Source of the DNA: Saccharothrix violaceirubra
GTDB lineage: Bacteria; Actinomycetota; Actinomycetes; Mycobacteriales; Pseudonocardiaceae
Direction of reading: 5' to 3'
NCBI RefSeq assembly: GCF_014203755.1
Contig: NZ_JACHJS010000001.1
Location: 4,216,001 to 4,280,000 of the forward strand
Length of the DNA: 64,000 nt
This document shows positions 26,074-34,450 of the stretch, piece after piece (within the stretch, counting starts at the first letter, position 1; the number at the start of each line of letters is the position of its first letter). The translations under genes and the position numbers were made by a program. The notes beneath the pieces are model-generated. The model was not told where the DNA came from, did no database searches, and saw nothing but the letters and a program-made list of their open reading frames with translations.

Positions 26074-26979
26074 ATGAGCCGGTCCTACGACGTCTGCCTG
26101 TCCTTCGCCGGTGAGCAGCGGGCGTATGTCGAGGAAGTCGCACGTCTGTTGCGGGCCGGTGGGGTCGAGGTCTTCTACGACCAGTTCGAGACCGCCGACC
26201 TGTGGGGGCGTGACCTGGCCGTCCACCTCGACGACGTGTTCCGGCACCGGTCTCGTTATTGCGTTCTTTTCGCCTCCGCCGATTACGCGCGGAAGATGTG
26301 GACCTCGCACGAGCGGGCCAGTGCGCTCGACCGGGCGTTGCGGGATCGGGACGACTACCTGCTTCCGGTGCGGTTCGACGACACCGAGATCCCCGGGCTG
26401 CGGCGGTCCACCGGGTACCTCGACGCCCGGCGGCTCTCGCCCGGGGAGATCGTGGCGGCCCTGATCAAGCGGATCGGTGCCGGGGACTCGCTTGCGGTGC
26501 CGTGCACGATCCTCGCGGTTCGGGGATCGGTCGATGTGCGGCGGCTGTTCGACGACGCCTCGCGGGAGTGCGGCATCGCGGTCGACGTGGTCGGTGAGCA
26601 CGGCGTCGTTCCGCTCGACCGGGTGTCCACGGGGGACGTCGTCCGCCGTCTGGTGCCCGTCCTCGCCGAGTCGCGGCTCGTGGTCGGTGTCCACCGGGGC
26701 GAGGTGCCCGAAGGGGACTCGGTCGATCTCGCCGTCGCGTCCGCCCTGGTCGAGGTGACCGACGCCGAACGCGCGGTCGTGTTGTCGCAACGGGTCTACG
26801 ACGAGGTGGTGCGGGGGTCCGGGCGTGCGCGGCAGTACGTCGGGGTTCCGTTGGCGTCCGGTGGCACGGCGTGGGTCCGGGGGTCCGGTCGGCAGGGAGG
26901 GGCGACAGGGGCGCGGGTGACGGTGATCGGCGACAACGCGGTCATCGGGCAGGTGGGTGACCGCCATGACCACCGTTGA
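26074..26979 (+). CDS. TIR-domain protein with cyclase-like middle domain and C-terminal GQVGDR motif
   Basis: 301 residues, no signal peptide. About 1-135 is a bacterial TIR domain: YDVCLSFAGEQRAYVEEVA, VEVFYDQFE, LWGRDLAVHLDDVF and KMWTSHE, where Glu80 matches the catalytic glutamate of TIR NADases, then YLLPVRFDDTEIPGL. About 145-265 resembles a degenerate nucleotidyl-cyclase fold (VVGVHRGEV... AERAVVLSQRVYDEVV) of the kind seen in other actinobacterial effector proteins; this is inference. The last residues, VIGDNAVIGQVGDR, closely match residues 53-67 of the next protein and could mediate pairing. The gene overlaps the ATPase gene. The likely role is an NAD-consuming or signalling effector. 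Confidence 0.88.
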   Translation: MSRSYDVCLSFAGEQRAYVEEVARLLRAGGVEVFYDQFETADLWGRDLAVHLDDVFRHRSRYCVLFASADYARKMWTSHERASALDRALRDRDDYLLPVRFDDTEIPGLRRSTGYLDARRLSPGEIVAALIKRIGAGDSLAVPCTILAVRGSVDVRRLFDDASRECGIAVDVVGEHGVVPLDRVSTGDVVRRLVPVLAESRLVVGVHRGEVPEGDSVDLAVASALVEVTDAERAVVLSQRVYDEVVRGSGRARQYVGVPLASGGTAWVRGSGRQGGATGARVTVIGDNAVIGQVGDRHDHR

Positions 26980-29041
26980 GGACGAGCAGCCCGAGGACGA
27001 CAAGAAGCCCAACGAGGCCGCGCAGGACAAGGCCAACGACCCGGGCACGTCGGGGCGTTGGCGCAACTTCAGCGCGGCCACCGACGTGGCTTTCGCCGCG
27101 CTGCTCGGCGGCGGCACGGCGAACCTCTTCCTCGGCGACGCCACGGTGGGCCAGGTCGGCGACCGCGCCACCGCGTCGGGCCACCTGGGCGCGGTGGTGC
27201 GCAGCGGACCCGTGCCCCGGGCCGAACTCGACCGGATCCGGTCGTCGTTCGTGGCGCCCAGTCGCTACCACGACCTGCGGGCCGCGTTGGACGACCGGTT
27301 CCTCGTGCTCGTCCACGCGCGGCCCGGGTCGGGGCGGACGACCGCCGCGTTGCGGCTGCTCGACCATCTGTGCCCCGGCGGTGTGCGCAAGCTCGACCCG
27401 GACGCCGACCTGAAGACCCTGCGCGACAAGGACTTCGAGGACGACCACGGCTACCTGCTCGACTCGCTGGACCCCGCCCAGGCCCGCGAGCTGCGCCTGT
27501 TCCAGCTCGACCGGCTGGCCCGGCTGATGGAGGAGCGCGGCTGCCGGCTGGTCGTCATCGTGGACGAGACGACCGTGCTCCCGGTGCGCGACGTCGGCCA
27601 CCTGGTGGTCGCCGACCTCGGCACGGTCGGGCACGAGGCGTTGGTGCGCAAGTACCTGGACGGCGACGCGGCCGTGCTCGACCGCGACGACGTGCGTGAG
27701 GTCCTCGCGGAACTGTCGCCGGACCTGCCGTGCCGCGCCGTGGTCGACCTCGCCGGGCTGCTGCGCGACGTCGCCGCCGGACGGGCCGACGTGGCGGCGG
27801 TGCGCGAGCGCTACTCGCGGGCCGGGGAGGACGCGTTCGTCGAGTGGTTCGAGTCCGGTCACGACACCGACCAGCGGGCGTTCGCGATCGCGTTGGCGGT
27901 GTTCAACGACCAGCCCGTGCAACTGGTGTCGGAGGCGGGCGCGCTGCTCGCCGACATGATCAAGTCCGTCGAGACGGCACGGCGGTCCGACCGGACGCGG
28001 CCGGTGTTCGGGGTGCGGTTGGACCGTCGGGTCGCGGACGCGCGGGCGGTCCTCGTGCGCGGCACCGAGGACACCGAGTTCGGCCGGGTACCGGTCACCA
28101 AGATCCGGTTCACCGACGACCGGTACGCGTACCGGCTGTTGCGCCACCTGTGCGACCAGTACGACCAGGCCTACGACATCGTTCGCGAGTGGTTGCTGCG
28201 GCTCGGCGAGATCCCCGGCGACCAGGTGCGGATCAGGGCCGGGATGGCGGCGGGCCTGTTGAGCCTGCACGACTTCATCGGCATCCACGACCGCGTGGTG
28301 GACGAGTGGGCGCGGTCCGGCGACGAGAACGCGCGGTGGGCGGCGGTGGCCGCGTTGCGCATCCCCGGCCAGGACGCGGGTCTGGGCCGGGTCGTCTACA
28401 AGATGCTGCGCGCGTGGTCGCGGCCGGCGCAGCCGCAGGCGCTGCGGTTGACGGCCGCGCAGGCGCTGGGCAGTGCCACGGCGATGAGCCCGGCCGCGTG
28501 CCTGCGGCTCCTGCGCCAAGCCGCCCGGTTCGCGGACTGGGACATCGCCTTCGCCATCGGCGAGAGCATGTGCGAGCTGTACTGCCGGGTCGAGGACCCC
28601 GCGCAGGTGCTCGGCGCGCTGGTCCGCTGGACGCACGACGACGAACACCCCAAACGCCGGGAGACCGCGCTGCTCGCGGTGCTGATCATGTCGTCGTCCG
28701 TCGTGCGCCCGGACGAGGGCGGCGGCCGGTGGCCGGCGTTGATCTGGGACGCCGAGCACGTGCCGGAACGGCGGGCGCAGGTCGTGCTGTTGTACGCGCG
28801 GATGCTCCAGGCCGCCGAGTTCATGCTGCGCGGCTACCTGGCCCTCAAGGGGTGGGTCCGGTCCGCGCAGCGGGACGCCACGTTGCGCACGCCGCTGGCC
28901 CGCCTGCTGCACGAGGTCGGCGCGGCGTCCGACGAGACCGACAGCGTCCGCCACTACCTGGAGACCTGGCGGGACGAGCACGACGGACCGGCCGACGCGG
29001 TGCGCGACGTGCTGCGGCACTTCGATCGAAGAGGGGCGTGA
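26966..29041 (+). CDS. STAND-like P-loop ATPase with helical-repeat C-terminus, partner of the TIR protein
   Basis: 691 residues. About 1-45 is acidic and disordered. Residues 53-67 (NLFLGDATVGQVGDR) carry the motif shared with the TIR C-terminus. The ATPase core has a P-loop HARPGSGRTTAAL (117-129), where Arg replaces the usual Walker A lysine, and Walker B RLVVIVDE (194-201). The remainder is helical, with possible HEAT/TPR-like repeats (around 430-600), as in STAND/NLR proteins. I prefer ATG 26966; an in-frame GTG at 26957 is possible. Either overlaps the TIR gene, so the two are coupled. The expected role is sensor or scaffold controlling the TIR effector, from architecture and context only. 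Confidence 0.75.
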   Translation: MTTVEDEQPEDDKKPNEAAQDKANDPGTSGRWRNFSAATDVAFAALLGGGTANLFLGDATVGQVGDRATASGHLGAVVRSGPVPRAELDRIRSSFVAPSRYHDLRAALDDRFLVLVHARPGSGRTTAALRLLDHLCPGGVRKLDPDADLKTLRDKDFEDDHGYLLDSLDPAQARELRLFQLDRLARLMEERGCRLVVIVDETTVLPVRDVGHLVVADLGTVGHEALVRKYLDGDAAVLDRDDVREVLAELSPDLPCRAVVDLAGLLRDVAAGRADVAAVRERYSRAGEDAFVEWFESGHDTDQRAFAIALAVFNDQPVQLVSEAGALLADMIKSVETARRSDRTRPVFGVRLDRRVADARAVLVRGTEDTEFGRVPVTKIRFTDDRYAYRLLRHLCDQYDQAYDIVREWLLRLGEIPGDQVRIRAGMAAGLLSLHDFIGIHDRVVDEWARSGDENARWAAVAALRIPGQDAGLGRVVYKMLRAWSRPAQPQALRLTAAQALGSATAMSPAACLRLLRQAARFADWDIAFAIGESMCELYCRVEDPAQVLGALVRWTHDDEHPKRRETALLAVLIMSSSVVRPDEGGGRWPALIWDAEHVPERRAQVVLLYARMLQAAEFMLRGYLALKGWVRSAQRDATLRTPLARLLHEVGAASDETDSVRHYLETWRDEHDGPADAVRDVLRHFDRRGA

Positions 29042-29042
29042 C

Positions 29043-29999
29043 GTGGAGGTCGTACAACGGAAAGCGGTCGAGCGGTCGGCGCTGCGCAAGCTCAACCCGG
29101 CGGGGTCGGAGCACACCGCGGTCGTCTACCTCACCAAGCGCGGCGAGTACGAACGGGTCGTCGGGCGGCTCACGATGGCCGAGATCTGGTTGCGCACGCC
29201 CAAAGAGCTGTTCACGGTCGCCACCTCGCCGCAGGAGGACACGTTCGACCTGCGACTGCCGTCGCGCGAGGAGGCGTTCTCGTTCGCCGCGAGCGTGCGG
29301 GCGACGTGGCGGGTGACCGATCCGGTCGCGGCGGTCAAGGCGCAGCTCACCGACCCCTCCCCCGGTGTCCGGCGGCTGTTGGAGGAACGGCTGCGCGAGC
29401 ACACGCGCGGGTTCGACGTGGAGGGCAACGCCGAGGCCGAGCGCCGGTTCAACCTGGACTACGCGGACCGGGCGGTCGTGGTGTCCGACGCGGTGACGAT
29501 CACCGGGTGCACCGTCGTGCTGAACCTGGACGAGGCGACGACCGCGCACATCGCCGACCGCACGCTGGTGGTGCGCGAGCGGCAGAAGCACGAGTACGAC
29601 AAGGAACGCGACGAGCGCAAGCGCGAGCGGGAACGCGAGGACACCAAGCACGACCTGGCGCTCCAGGAAACCCGGATGAAGCAGTACGCGGACGCCTTGC
29701 AGTCCGGCGACCACAACGCGCTCGCGTTGCTGCTGGCCGGGCACGGCGAGGACGCGAACGCGGTCGTGCAGATCATCATGCAGCAACGCCAGCTCGAGCA
29801 CTCCGCCGCCCGCGAGGTGCTCGATCGACTGCTCGCCGCGAACCTGGTCAACCGCAAGGACGTCGGCCGGATCATCGAGAGCGCGGGCACCGCGCTCATC
29901 GGCGGCGTGTCCGACGTCCGGACGCCCAAGTCCGTGGAGTCCGCCCGTCCCGACCGGGAGACCGACCCGGACGACGAGGGCTTCGAGGAGGGGACATGA
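29043..29999 (+). CDS. SPFH/band-7-domain protein
   Basis: 318 residues. About 50-180 reads as an SPFH (stomatin/flotillin/band-7) domain: FSFAASVRATWRVTDPVAAV, VRRLLEERLREHTRGFDVEGN and YADRAVVVSDAVTITGCTVV. About 180-225 is a highly charged coiled coil (RERQKHEYDKERDERKRERE), and the C-terminus is acidic. A sequence around 283-293 (TALIGGVSDVR) is faintly like the GQVGDR motif of the two upstream proteins. There is no N-terminal transmembrane segment, so membrane contact may come from the next protein. The GTG start is 1 base after the ATPase stop, and the end overlaps the next ATG. SPFH proteins form oligomeric membrane scaffolds; its role in this operon is unknown. Confidence 0.75.
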   Translation: MEVVQRKAVERSALRKLNPAGSEHTAVVYLTKRGEYERVVGRLTMAEIWLRTPKELFTVATSPQEDTFDLRLPSREEAFSFAASVRATWRVTDPVAAVKAQLTDPSPGVRRLLEERLREHTRGFDVEGNAEAERRFNLDYADRAVVVSDAVTITGCTVVLNLDEATTAHIADRTLVVRERQKHEYDKERDERKREREREDTKHDLALQETRMKQYADALQSGDHNALALLLAGHGEDANAVVQIIMQQRQLEHSAAREVLDRLLAANLVNRKDVGRIIESAGTALIGGVSDVRTPKSVESARPDRETDPDDEGFEEGT

Positions 30000-30526
30000 C
30001 GCCGTTGGGCGGGGTGCCGCTGTTCGGCGACCTCGTCACGGCGTTGGACGGGGTGCTGGTGCAGGTCGGCCTGCCGCCGTGGTTCGCCGCGCTGCTGGAA
30101 CTGGTCGTCGTCGTGGTCGCGGCGTACCTGCTGCTGTGGCTGGTCGTGCGGCACGTGCTGCCGTGGTTGGGCCGGGTGCTGGTCGGCCCGCTGCTGCGGG
30201 TCGTGGAGGGCGTGCGGGTGCTGCTGCTCCTGCCCGACCTGGGCGCGACCCGCCTGGCTCGCCGGTTCGGGCGGATGCCGCCGGAGGCGGTGTACGCCTA
30301 CGGCGCGGTGGTGATGGGCCTGGTCGACGGTCTGGGCTCGGTCGTGCGGAAGGCCCTGCCTGTGCTGTCGCTGGCCCGGCGCACGCCCCGGGCCGTCCTC
30401 TTCGCGGCGCTCGCGCTGGGTTTCGTGCTGTGGAACGCCGGTACCTGCGGACCGCTCGACGAGGGGTGCGTCGAGCCGGTCGCGCAGTGGACCACGTCCC
30501 TGACCGCCTGGTTCGAGCGCCAATGA
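29996..30526 (+). CDS. Membrane protein of the TIR-ATPase-SPFH operon
   Basis: 176 residues, unrecognised family. A long hydrophobic helix at about 28-60 (FAALLELVVVVVAAYLLLWLVV), a second hydrophobic stretch around 62-80, a third at about 97-120 and a last near 138-152 suggest three or four membrane segments. The ATG overlaps the SPFH stop (ATGA), and a bidirectional terminator follows, so this is the last gene of the operon. It may be the membrane anchor or pore partner of the SPFH protein; that is inference. Confidence 0.75.
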   Translation: MTPLGGVPLFGDLVTALDGVLVQVGLPPWFAALLELVVVVVAAYLLLWLVVRHVLPWLGRVLVGPLLRVVEGVRVLLLLPDLGATRLARRFGRMPPEAVYAYGAVVMGLVDGLGSVVRKALPVLSLARRTPRAVLFAALALGFVLWNAGTCGPLDEGCVEPVAQWTTSLTAWFERQ

Positions 30527-30528
30527 CC

Positions 30529-30571
30529 GCGCCGGCCCGTCGTCTGGGGGAGGGAGACGGCGGGCCGGCGC
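30529..30571. terminator. Bidirectional terminator hairpin between TIR operon and sulfatase/ABC operon
   Basis: An 11-bp stem (30529-30539 with 30561-30571) continues after one mismatch into a further 5-bp stem (CGTCT/AGACG) around a purine loop. It starts 3 bases after the last plus-strand stop and ends 5 bases before the stop of the convergent ABC gene, so it ends both operons. Confidence 0.85.
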
Positions 30572-30575
30572 ACCT

Positions 30576-32162
30576 CTACGCGGTGACCAGGCCCGTGCGC
30601 CGCGCGCGCTGGGCGACCGGGTCGGGCACCGGTACCGCGTCGACGAGCCGCCGGGTGTAGTCGGCGGACGGGTCGCGCAGCACCCGGTGATGCGGCCCCT
30701 GTTCGACGACCGCGCCCCGGTGCAGCACGGCCACCCGGTGCGCGAGCGAGTCGACCACGGCCAGGTCGTGGCTGATGAACAGGCACGCGAACCCGTGCTC
30801 GCGTTGCAGTTCGGTCAGCAGCGCCAACACGCTCGCCTGCACGGACACGTCCAGCGCGCTGGTCGGCTCGTCCGCGACGAGCAGGTCCGGCCGCAACGCC
30901 AGGGCACGCGCGATGCCGACGCGCTGCCGTTGCCCGCCGGACAGCTCACGCGGCCTTCTGTCCACATAGGATGAAGGCAGGCGCACCGCGTCCAGCAGCT
31001 CGACGACCCGCGCGCGGTGCGCAGACCGGTCGACCCCGTGCACGCGCAGCGGTTCGGCCACGCAGTCGTGGATCGACAGCCGGGGGTTGAGCGAGCCGCC
31101 CGGATCCTGGAACACGAACCCGAGCCGACGGCGCACGGCCGGGTCGACCGGGTCGCCGCCGAGCACCGACACCGTGCCGTTCGCGGGGCGCAGGATGCCC
31201 GCCGCGACCCGGCCCAGCGTGGACTTGCCCGAACCCGACTCGCCGACCAGGCCGACGACCTCGCCCCGGCCGACCGTGAGCGTCACGTCCGACACGGCGG
31301 TGAACGCCCCGTACCGCACGGTCACGCCGTCGAACGCGAGCGCGTCGGTCTCGGCCTCGTGCGGCGCGGCGGGCGCGCGGTGGCCCAGACGCGGGACGGA
31401 CTCCAGCAGCTCACGGGTGTAGGCGCGCGCCGGCCGCGCGAAGAGGTCCTCGACCGGTGCCTGTTCGACGACCTCGCCGCGGTGCATGACCGCGACCCGG
31501 TCGGCCAGGTCCGCGACCACGCCCATGTTGTGCGTGATCAGCAGGATCGCCGTGCCCAGCCGGTCGCGCAGGTCGCGCAGCAGGTCCAGGATCTCGGCCT
31601 GCACGGTCACGTCCAGCGCGGTGGTCGGCTCGTCCGCGATGATCAACGCCGGGTCGTTGGCCAACGCCAGGGCGATGACCACGCGCTGCTTCTGCCCGCC
31701 GGAGAGCTGGTGCGGGTAGTGCCGGACGCGGGTCGCCGGTTCCGGAATGCCGACCAGGTCGAGCAGGCGCACGGCCTCGCCACGCGCCTGCTTGCGGGTC
31801 AACGGCCGGTGCACGCGCAGCACCTCGGCGAGCTGGCGCCCGACCGTGTGCACGGGGTTGAGCGCCGTGGCCGGTTCCTGGAACACCATGGCGATCGACT
31901 TGCCGCGCACCGAGCGCAACTCGTCCTCGTCCGCGCCGATCAGCTCGCGGTCGCCGAGCCGGGCGCTGCCGCCCACCGTCGCGGTGTGCGGCAGCAGGCC
32001 CAGCACGGCACGGGCCGTGACGGACTTGCCCGAGCCGGATTCCCCGACCAGGGCGAGGATCTCGCCGGGCGCGATCGTCAGGTCGATGCCGCGCACGGCC
32101 TGGACCGGACCGAACGACACGGTCAGGTCCCGTACCGCCAGAACCGGATCAGTCGTAGACAC
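30576..32162 (-). CDS. Peptide/nickel-type ABC transporter, double ATP-binding protein (DppD-DppF fusion)
   Basis: 528 residues with two complete ABC ATPase halves. Half 1 has Walker A GESGSGKS (40-47), signature LSGGQ near 153 and Walker B ALIIADEP. Half 2 has Walker A GESGSGKS (307-314), LSGGQ and LLVADEP. The YTRELLESVP and YTRRLVDAVP tails are typical of the oligopeptide ATPase family. It powers the two permeases encoded upstream. The GTG start lies inside the end of the sulfatase gene (14-base overlap), showing that the sulfatase is built into this transport operon. Confidence 0.93.
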   Translation of the reverse strand: MSTTDPVLAVRDLTVSFGPVQAVRGIDLTIAPGEILALVGESGSGKSVTARAVLGLLPHTATVGGSARLGDRELIGADEDELRSVRGKSIAMVFQEPATALNPVHTVGRQLAEVLRVHRPLTRKQARGEAVRLLDLVGIPEPATRVRHYPHQLSGGQKQRVVIALALANDPALIIADEPTTALDVTVQAEILDLLRDLRDRLGTAILLITHNMGVVADLADRVAVMHRGEVVEQAPVEDLFARPARAYTRELLESVPRLGHRAPAAPHEAETDALAFDGVTVRYGAFTAVSDVTLTVGRGEVVGLVGESGSGKSTLGRVAAGILRPANGTVSVLGGDPVDPAVRRRLGFVFQDPGGSLNPRLSIHDCVAEPLRVHGVDRSAHRARVVELLDAVRLPSSYVDRRPRELSGGQRQRVGIARALALRPDLLVADEPTSALDVSVQASVLALLTELQREHGFACLFISHDLAVVDSLAHRVAVLHRGAVVEQGPHHRVLRDPSADYTRRLVDAVPVPDPVAQRARRTGLVTA

Positions 32163-34434
32163 GTTCCGCCTCCGCCCACAGTCGCGCGACCAGCAGGGGG
32201 TCGTAGTCGGCCTGCGGTCCCGGCTCGTACCGGACGTGCCGCAGCGTGCCGGTGTAGGGGAACGTCCGCTCCCGCGTGTGCAGGTCCCAGTCCACCGGGC
32301 CGCCCCGGTCGGCGCCCACGCTGATGCCGGTGAACGGCGCGAGCCCGATCAACTGCGGCACGGGACCGAGCTTGGTCTCCCCCGCGTCCGTGGTCAGCGT
32401 GAACTCCCAGCGGAAGTCCGGCAACGCCTTCGCGGTGAGCCGGATCTCGTCGCCGCCCAACGGAACGGGGGCGCTGCGGTGCAGGTCGCCGTACGCGTTG
32501 TAGGTCAGGTGCGCGGCGTCGTCGTCCACGTGGACCACGTACCCGCCGCCCTGGTCGCCGTGCGCGAACAGCACGCCACGACCCCGGCCGTCGAGCGACG
32601 CCGTGGCCGTGAAGTCGCGGTACTGCACGAGCTGCGCGGACCGGTAGCGCTCCAGCAGCGGCGTGCCGGGGTAGAGCGTGACGGGCCGTTCGAAGCGCTC
32701 GTCGGACGGACGGCGCAGCGACGCGGCGGGCGAGTAGTCGGTCAGCGGGAAGACCGTGTTCCGCCACGCGGCCTTCTCCCACGCCGCCGCGAGTTCGGCG
32801 AGCTTCTCCGGGTACTCGGCCGCGACGTTCGTGGTCTCGGTCGGGTCCTCGGCGATGTGGTACAGCTCCCACTCGCTGTCGTCGTAGGGCGTGCCGGGAC
32901 GGTGCCGGGTGACGATCTTCCAGCCGTCGGCGTAGTAGCCCCGGTTGCCGCCGGTCTCGGTGTACTGGGCGGTGTGCGGGCTCGCCGCCTCGGCCGACCG
33001 CAGCACGGGCACCGCGCTCACGCCGTCCTCGGTGACGGCCTCGACGCCGTGGCGGTGGGTCAGCCGGGGCACGCCGGCCAGCTCCAGCAGCGTGGGCGTC
33101 ACGTCGGTGACGTACGCGTACTGGTGGCGCAGACCGGCTTCGACGCCGTCGGGCCAGTGCACGATGAACGGCGTGCGCACGCCACCGGCGTAGGTGTCGA
33201 ACTTGTAGAGCCGGAACGGGGTGTTGGACGCCTGCGCCCAGCCGCGCGGGTAGTGGATCGTGGTCCGCGGCCCGCCGAGCAGGTCGAGTTCGCGGGCGAC
33301 GTCGCGCTCCCAGTCGTCGGGCACGCCGGGCACGTGCACGAACTGGCTGAAGTAGCTGCGGGTGCCTTCGGCGCCGCCCTCGGCCGTGGCGCCGTTGTCG
33401 GAGGTGAACACGATGATGGTGTTGTCGAGTTCGCCGTGCTTGCGCAGGGCCTCGACGATCCGGCCGACGCTGTCGTCCACATTGGACAGGGACGCCGCGT
33501 AGACCTCCATGTACCGGGCGAACAGCTCACGCTGCTCTTCGGGCACGTCGTCCCACGCGAGCACGTCACGGCCGGGCTCGCTGTTGCGCGGCGGCAGCAC
33601 CGTGCCCTCGGGGAACAGTCCTTCGGCGAGCTGCTTGGCGAACCGCCGCTCGCGGATCACGTCCCAGCCCTCGTCGTAGCGGCCCCGGTAGCGCTCCAGG
33701 TCCTCGGGCTTGGCGCCCAGCGGCCCGTGCATCGCGTGGTGGGCGAAGTACAGGAAGAACGGCTTGTCCGGGTCGTTGGCGCGCAACGTGTCGATCATCG
33801 ACACGGCCCGGTCGGTCAGGTCGTCGGTGAGGAAGTAGCCGTCGGGCTGGTCGCCGATGTCGTACGGGCTGTTGTCCCACACCAGCCGGTGCGGGTGGTG
33901 CAGGTTCGTGAGCCCTTCGAGGCTGCCGAAGTAGCGGTCGAACCCGCGCTGCAACGGCCACGACGACCGGTCGGCCGCGTCGTGGCTCGCCGCGTCACGG
34001 GTCAGGTGCCACTTGCCCACCGCGAACGTCGCGTACCCGGCCGCACGCAACGACTCGGCCACCGAGGGCGCGTCGTCGGGCAGCTGGAACGAGTACGCCG
34101 GGTAGCCCGGATCGGAGTTGGCCGGGAACGCGAACCCGGCGCGGTGCGGGTTCAGGCCGGTGAGCAGCGCCGCGCGGGACGGCGAGCACAGCGGCGTGGT
34201 GTGGTAGTTGGTCAGTCGCAGGCCGTTGGCGGCCAACGCGTCCAGGTGCGGCGTCTCGATCTCGCCGCCGAACGGGCCGATGTCGGCGTAACCGAGGTCG
34301 TCGACCAGCACGACCACGATGTTGGGCCCCTTGGGACGGGGCTCGGCGGGCCAGGCGGGGCGGGACTGCGCGAACGTGCGGCCGATCTTGCCCGCGAAGT
34401 CGCGGTAGCCGTCGGCGTCGGGTGGGAGGGTCAT
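32149..34434 (-). CDS. Sulfatase (formylglycine-dependent arylsulfatase family)
   Basis: 761 residues. PNIVVVLVDDLGYADIG is the N-terminal metal site, and Cys83 in LCSPSRAALLTG is the CxPSR motif whose Cys is oxidised to formylglycine. GKWHL, AHHAMHGP and FTSDNGATAEGG supply further metal and sulfate ligands. It should hydrolyse sulfate esters to sulfate and an alcohol. No signal peptide is visible (the N-terminus is hydrophilic), so it probably acts on an imported substrate in the cytosol, consistent with its place between permease and ATPase genes. The length, with a C-terminal beta-rich part from about 580, matches the large AtsA-like class. A GAAAGGA ribosome site precedes the ATG. The activating formylglycine enzyme is not encoded in this window. 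Confidence 0.93.
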   Translation of the reverse strand: MTLPPDADGYRDFAGKIGRTFAQSRPAWPAEPRPKGPNIVVVLVDDLGYADIGPFGGEIETPHLDALAANGLRLTNYHTTPLCSPSRAALLTGLNPHRAGFAFPANSDPGYPAYSFQLPDDAPSVAESLRAAGYATFAVGKWHLTRDAASHDAADRSSWPLQRGFDRYFGSLEGLTNLHHPHRLVWDNSPYDIGDQPDGYFLTDDLTDRAVSMIDTLRANDPDKPFFLYFAHHAMHGPLGAKPEDLERYRGRYDEGWDVIRERRFAKQLAEGLFPEGTVLPPRNSEPGRDVLAWDDVPEEQRELFARYMEVYAASLSNVDDSVGRIVEALRKHGELDNTIIVFTSDNGATAEGGAEGTRSYFSQFVHVPGVPDDWERDVARELDLLGGPRTTIHYPRGWAQASNTPFRLYKFDTYAGGVRTPFIVHWPDGVEAGLRHQYAYVTDVTPTLLELAGVPRLTHRHGVEAVTEDGVSAVPVLRSAEAASPHTAQYTETGGNRGYYADGWKIVTRHRPGTPYDDSEWELYHIAEDPTETTNVAAEYPEKLAELAAAWEKAAWRNTVFPLTDYSPAASLRRPSDERFERPVTLYPGTPLLERYRSAQLVQYRDFTATASLDGRGRGVLFAHGDQGGGYVVHVDDDAAHLTYNAYGDLHRSAPVPLGGDEIRLTAKALPDFRWEFTLTTDAGETKLGPVPQLIGLAPFTGISVGADRGGPVDWDLHTRERTFPYTGTLRHVRYEPGPQADYDPLLVARLWAEAERVYD

Positions 34435-34450
34435 CGGGAGAGGTCCTTTC

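Noticed and set aside
32123..32872. 249-codon minus-strand frame inside the sulfatase gene
   Set aside because: Shadow frame; the sulfatase frame continues through it with conserved length and overlaps the ABC gene normally.
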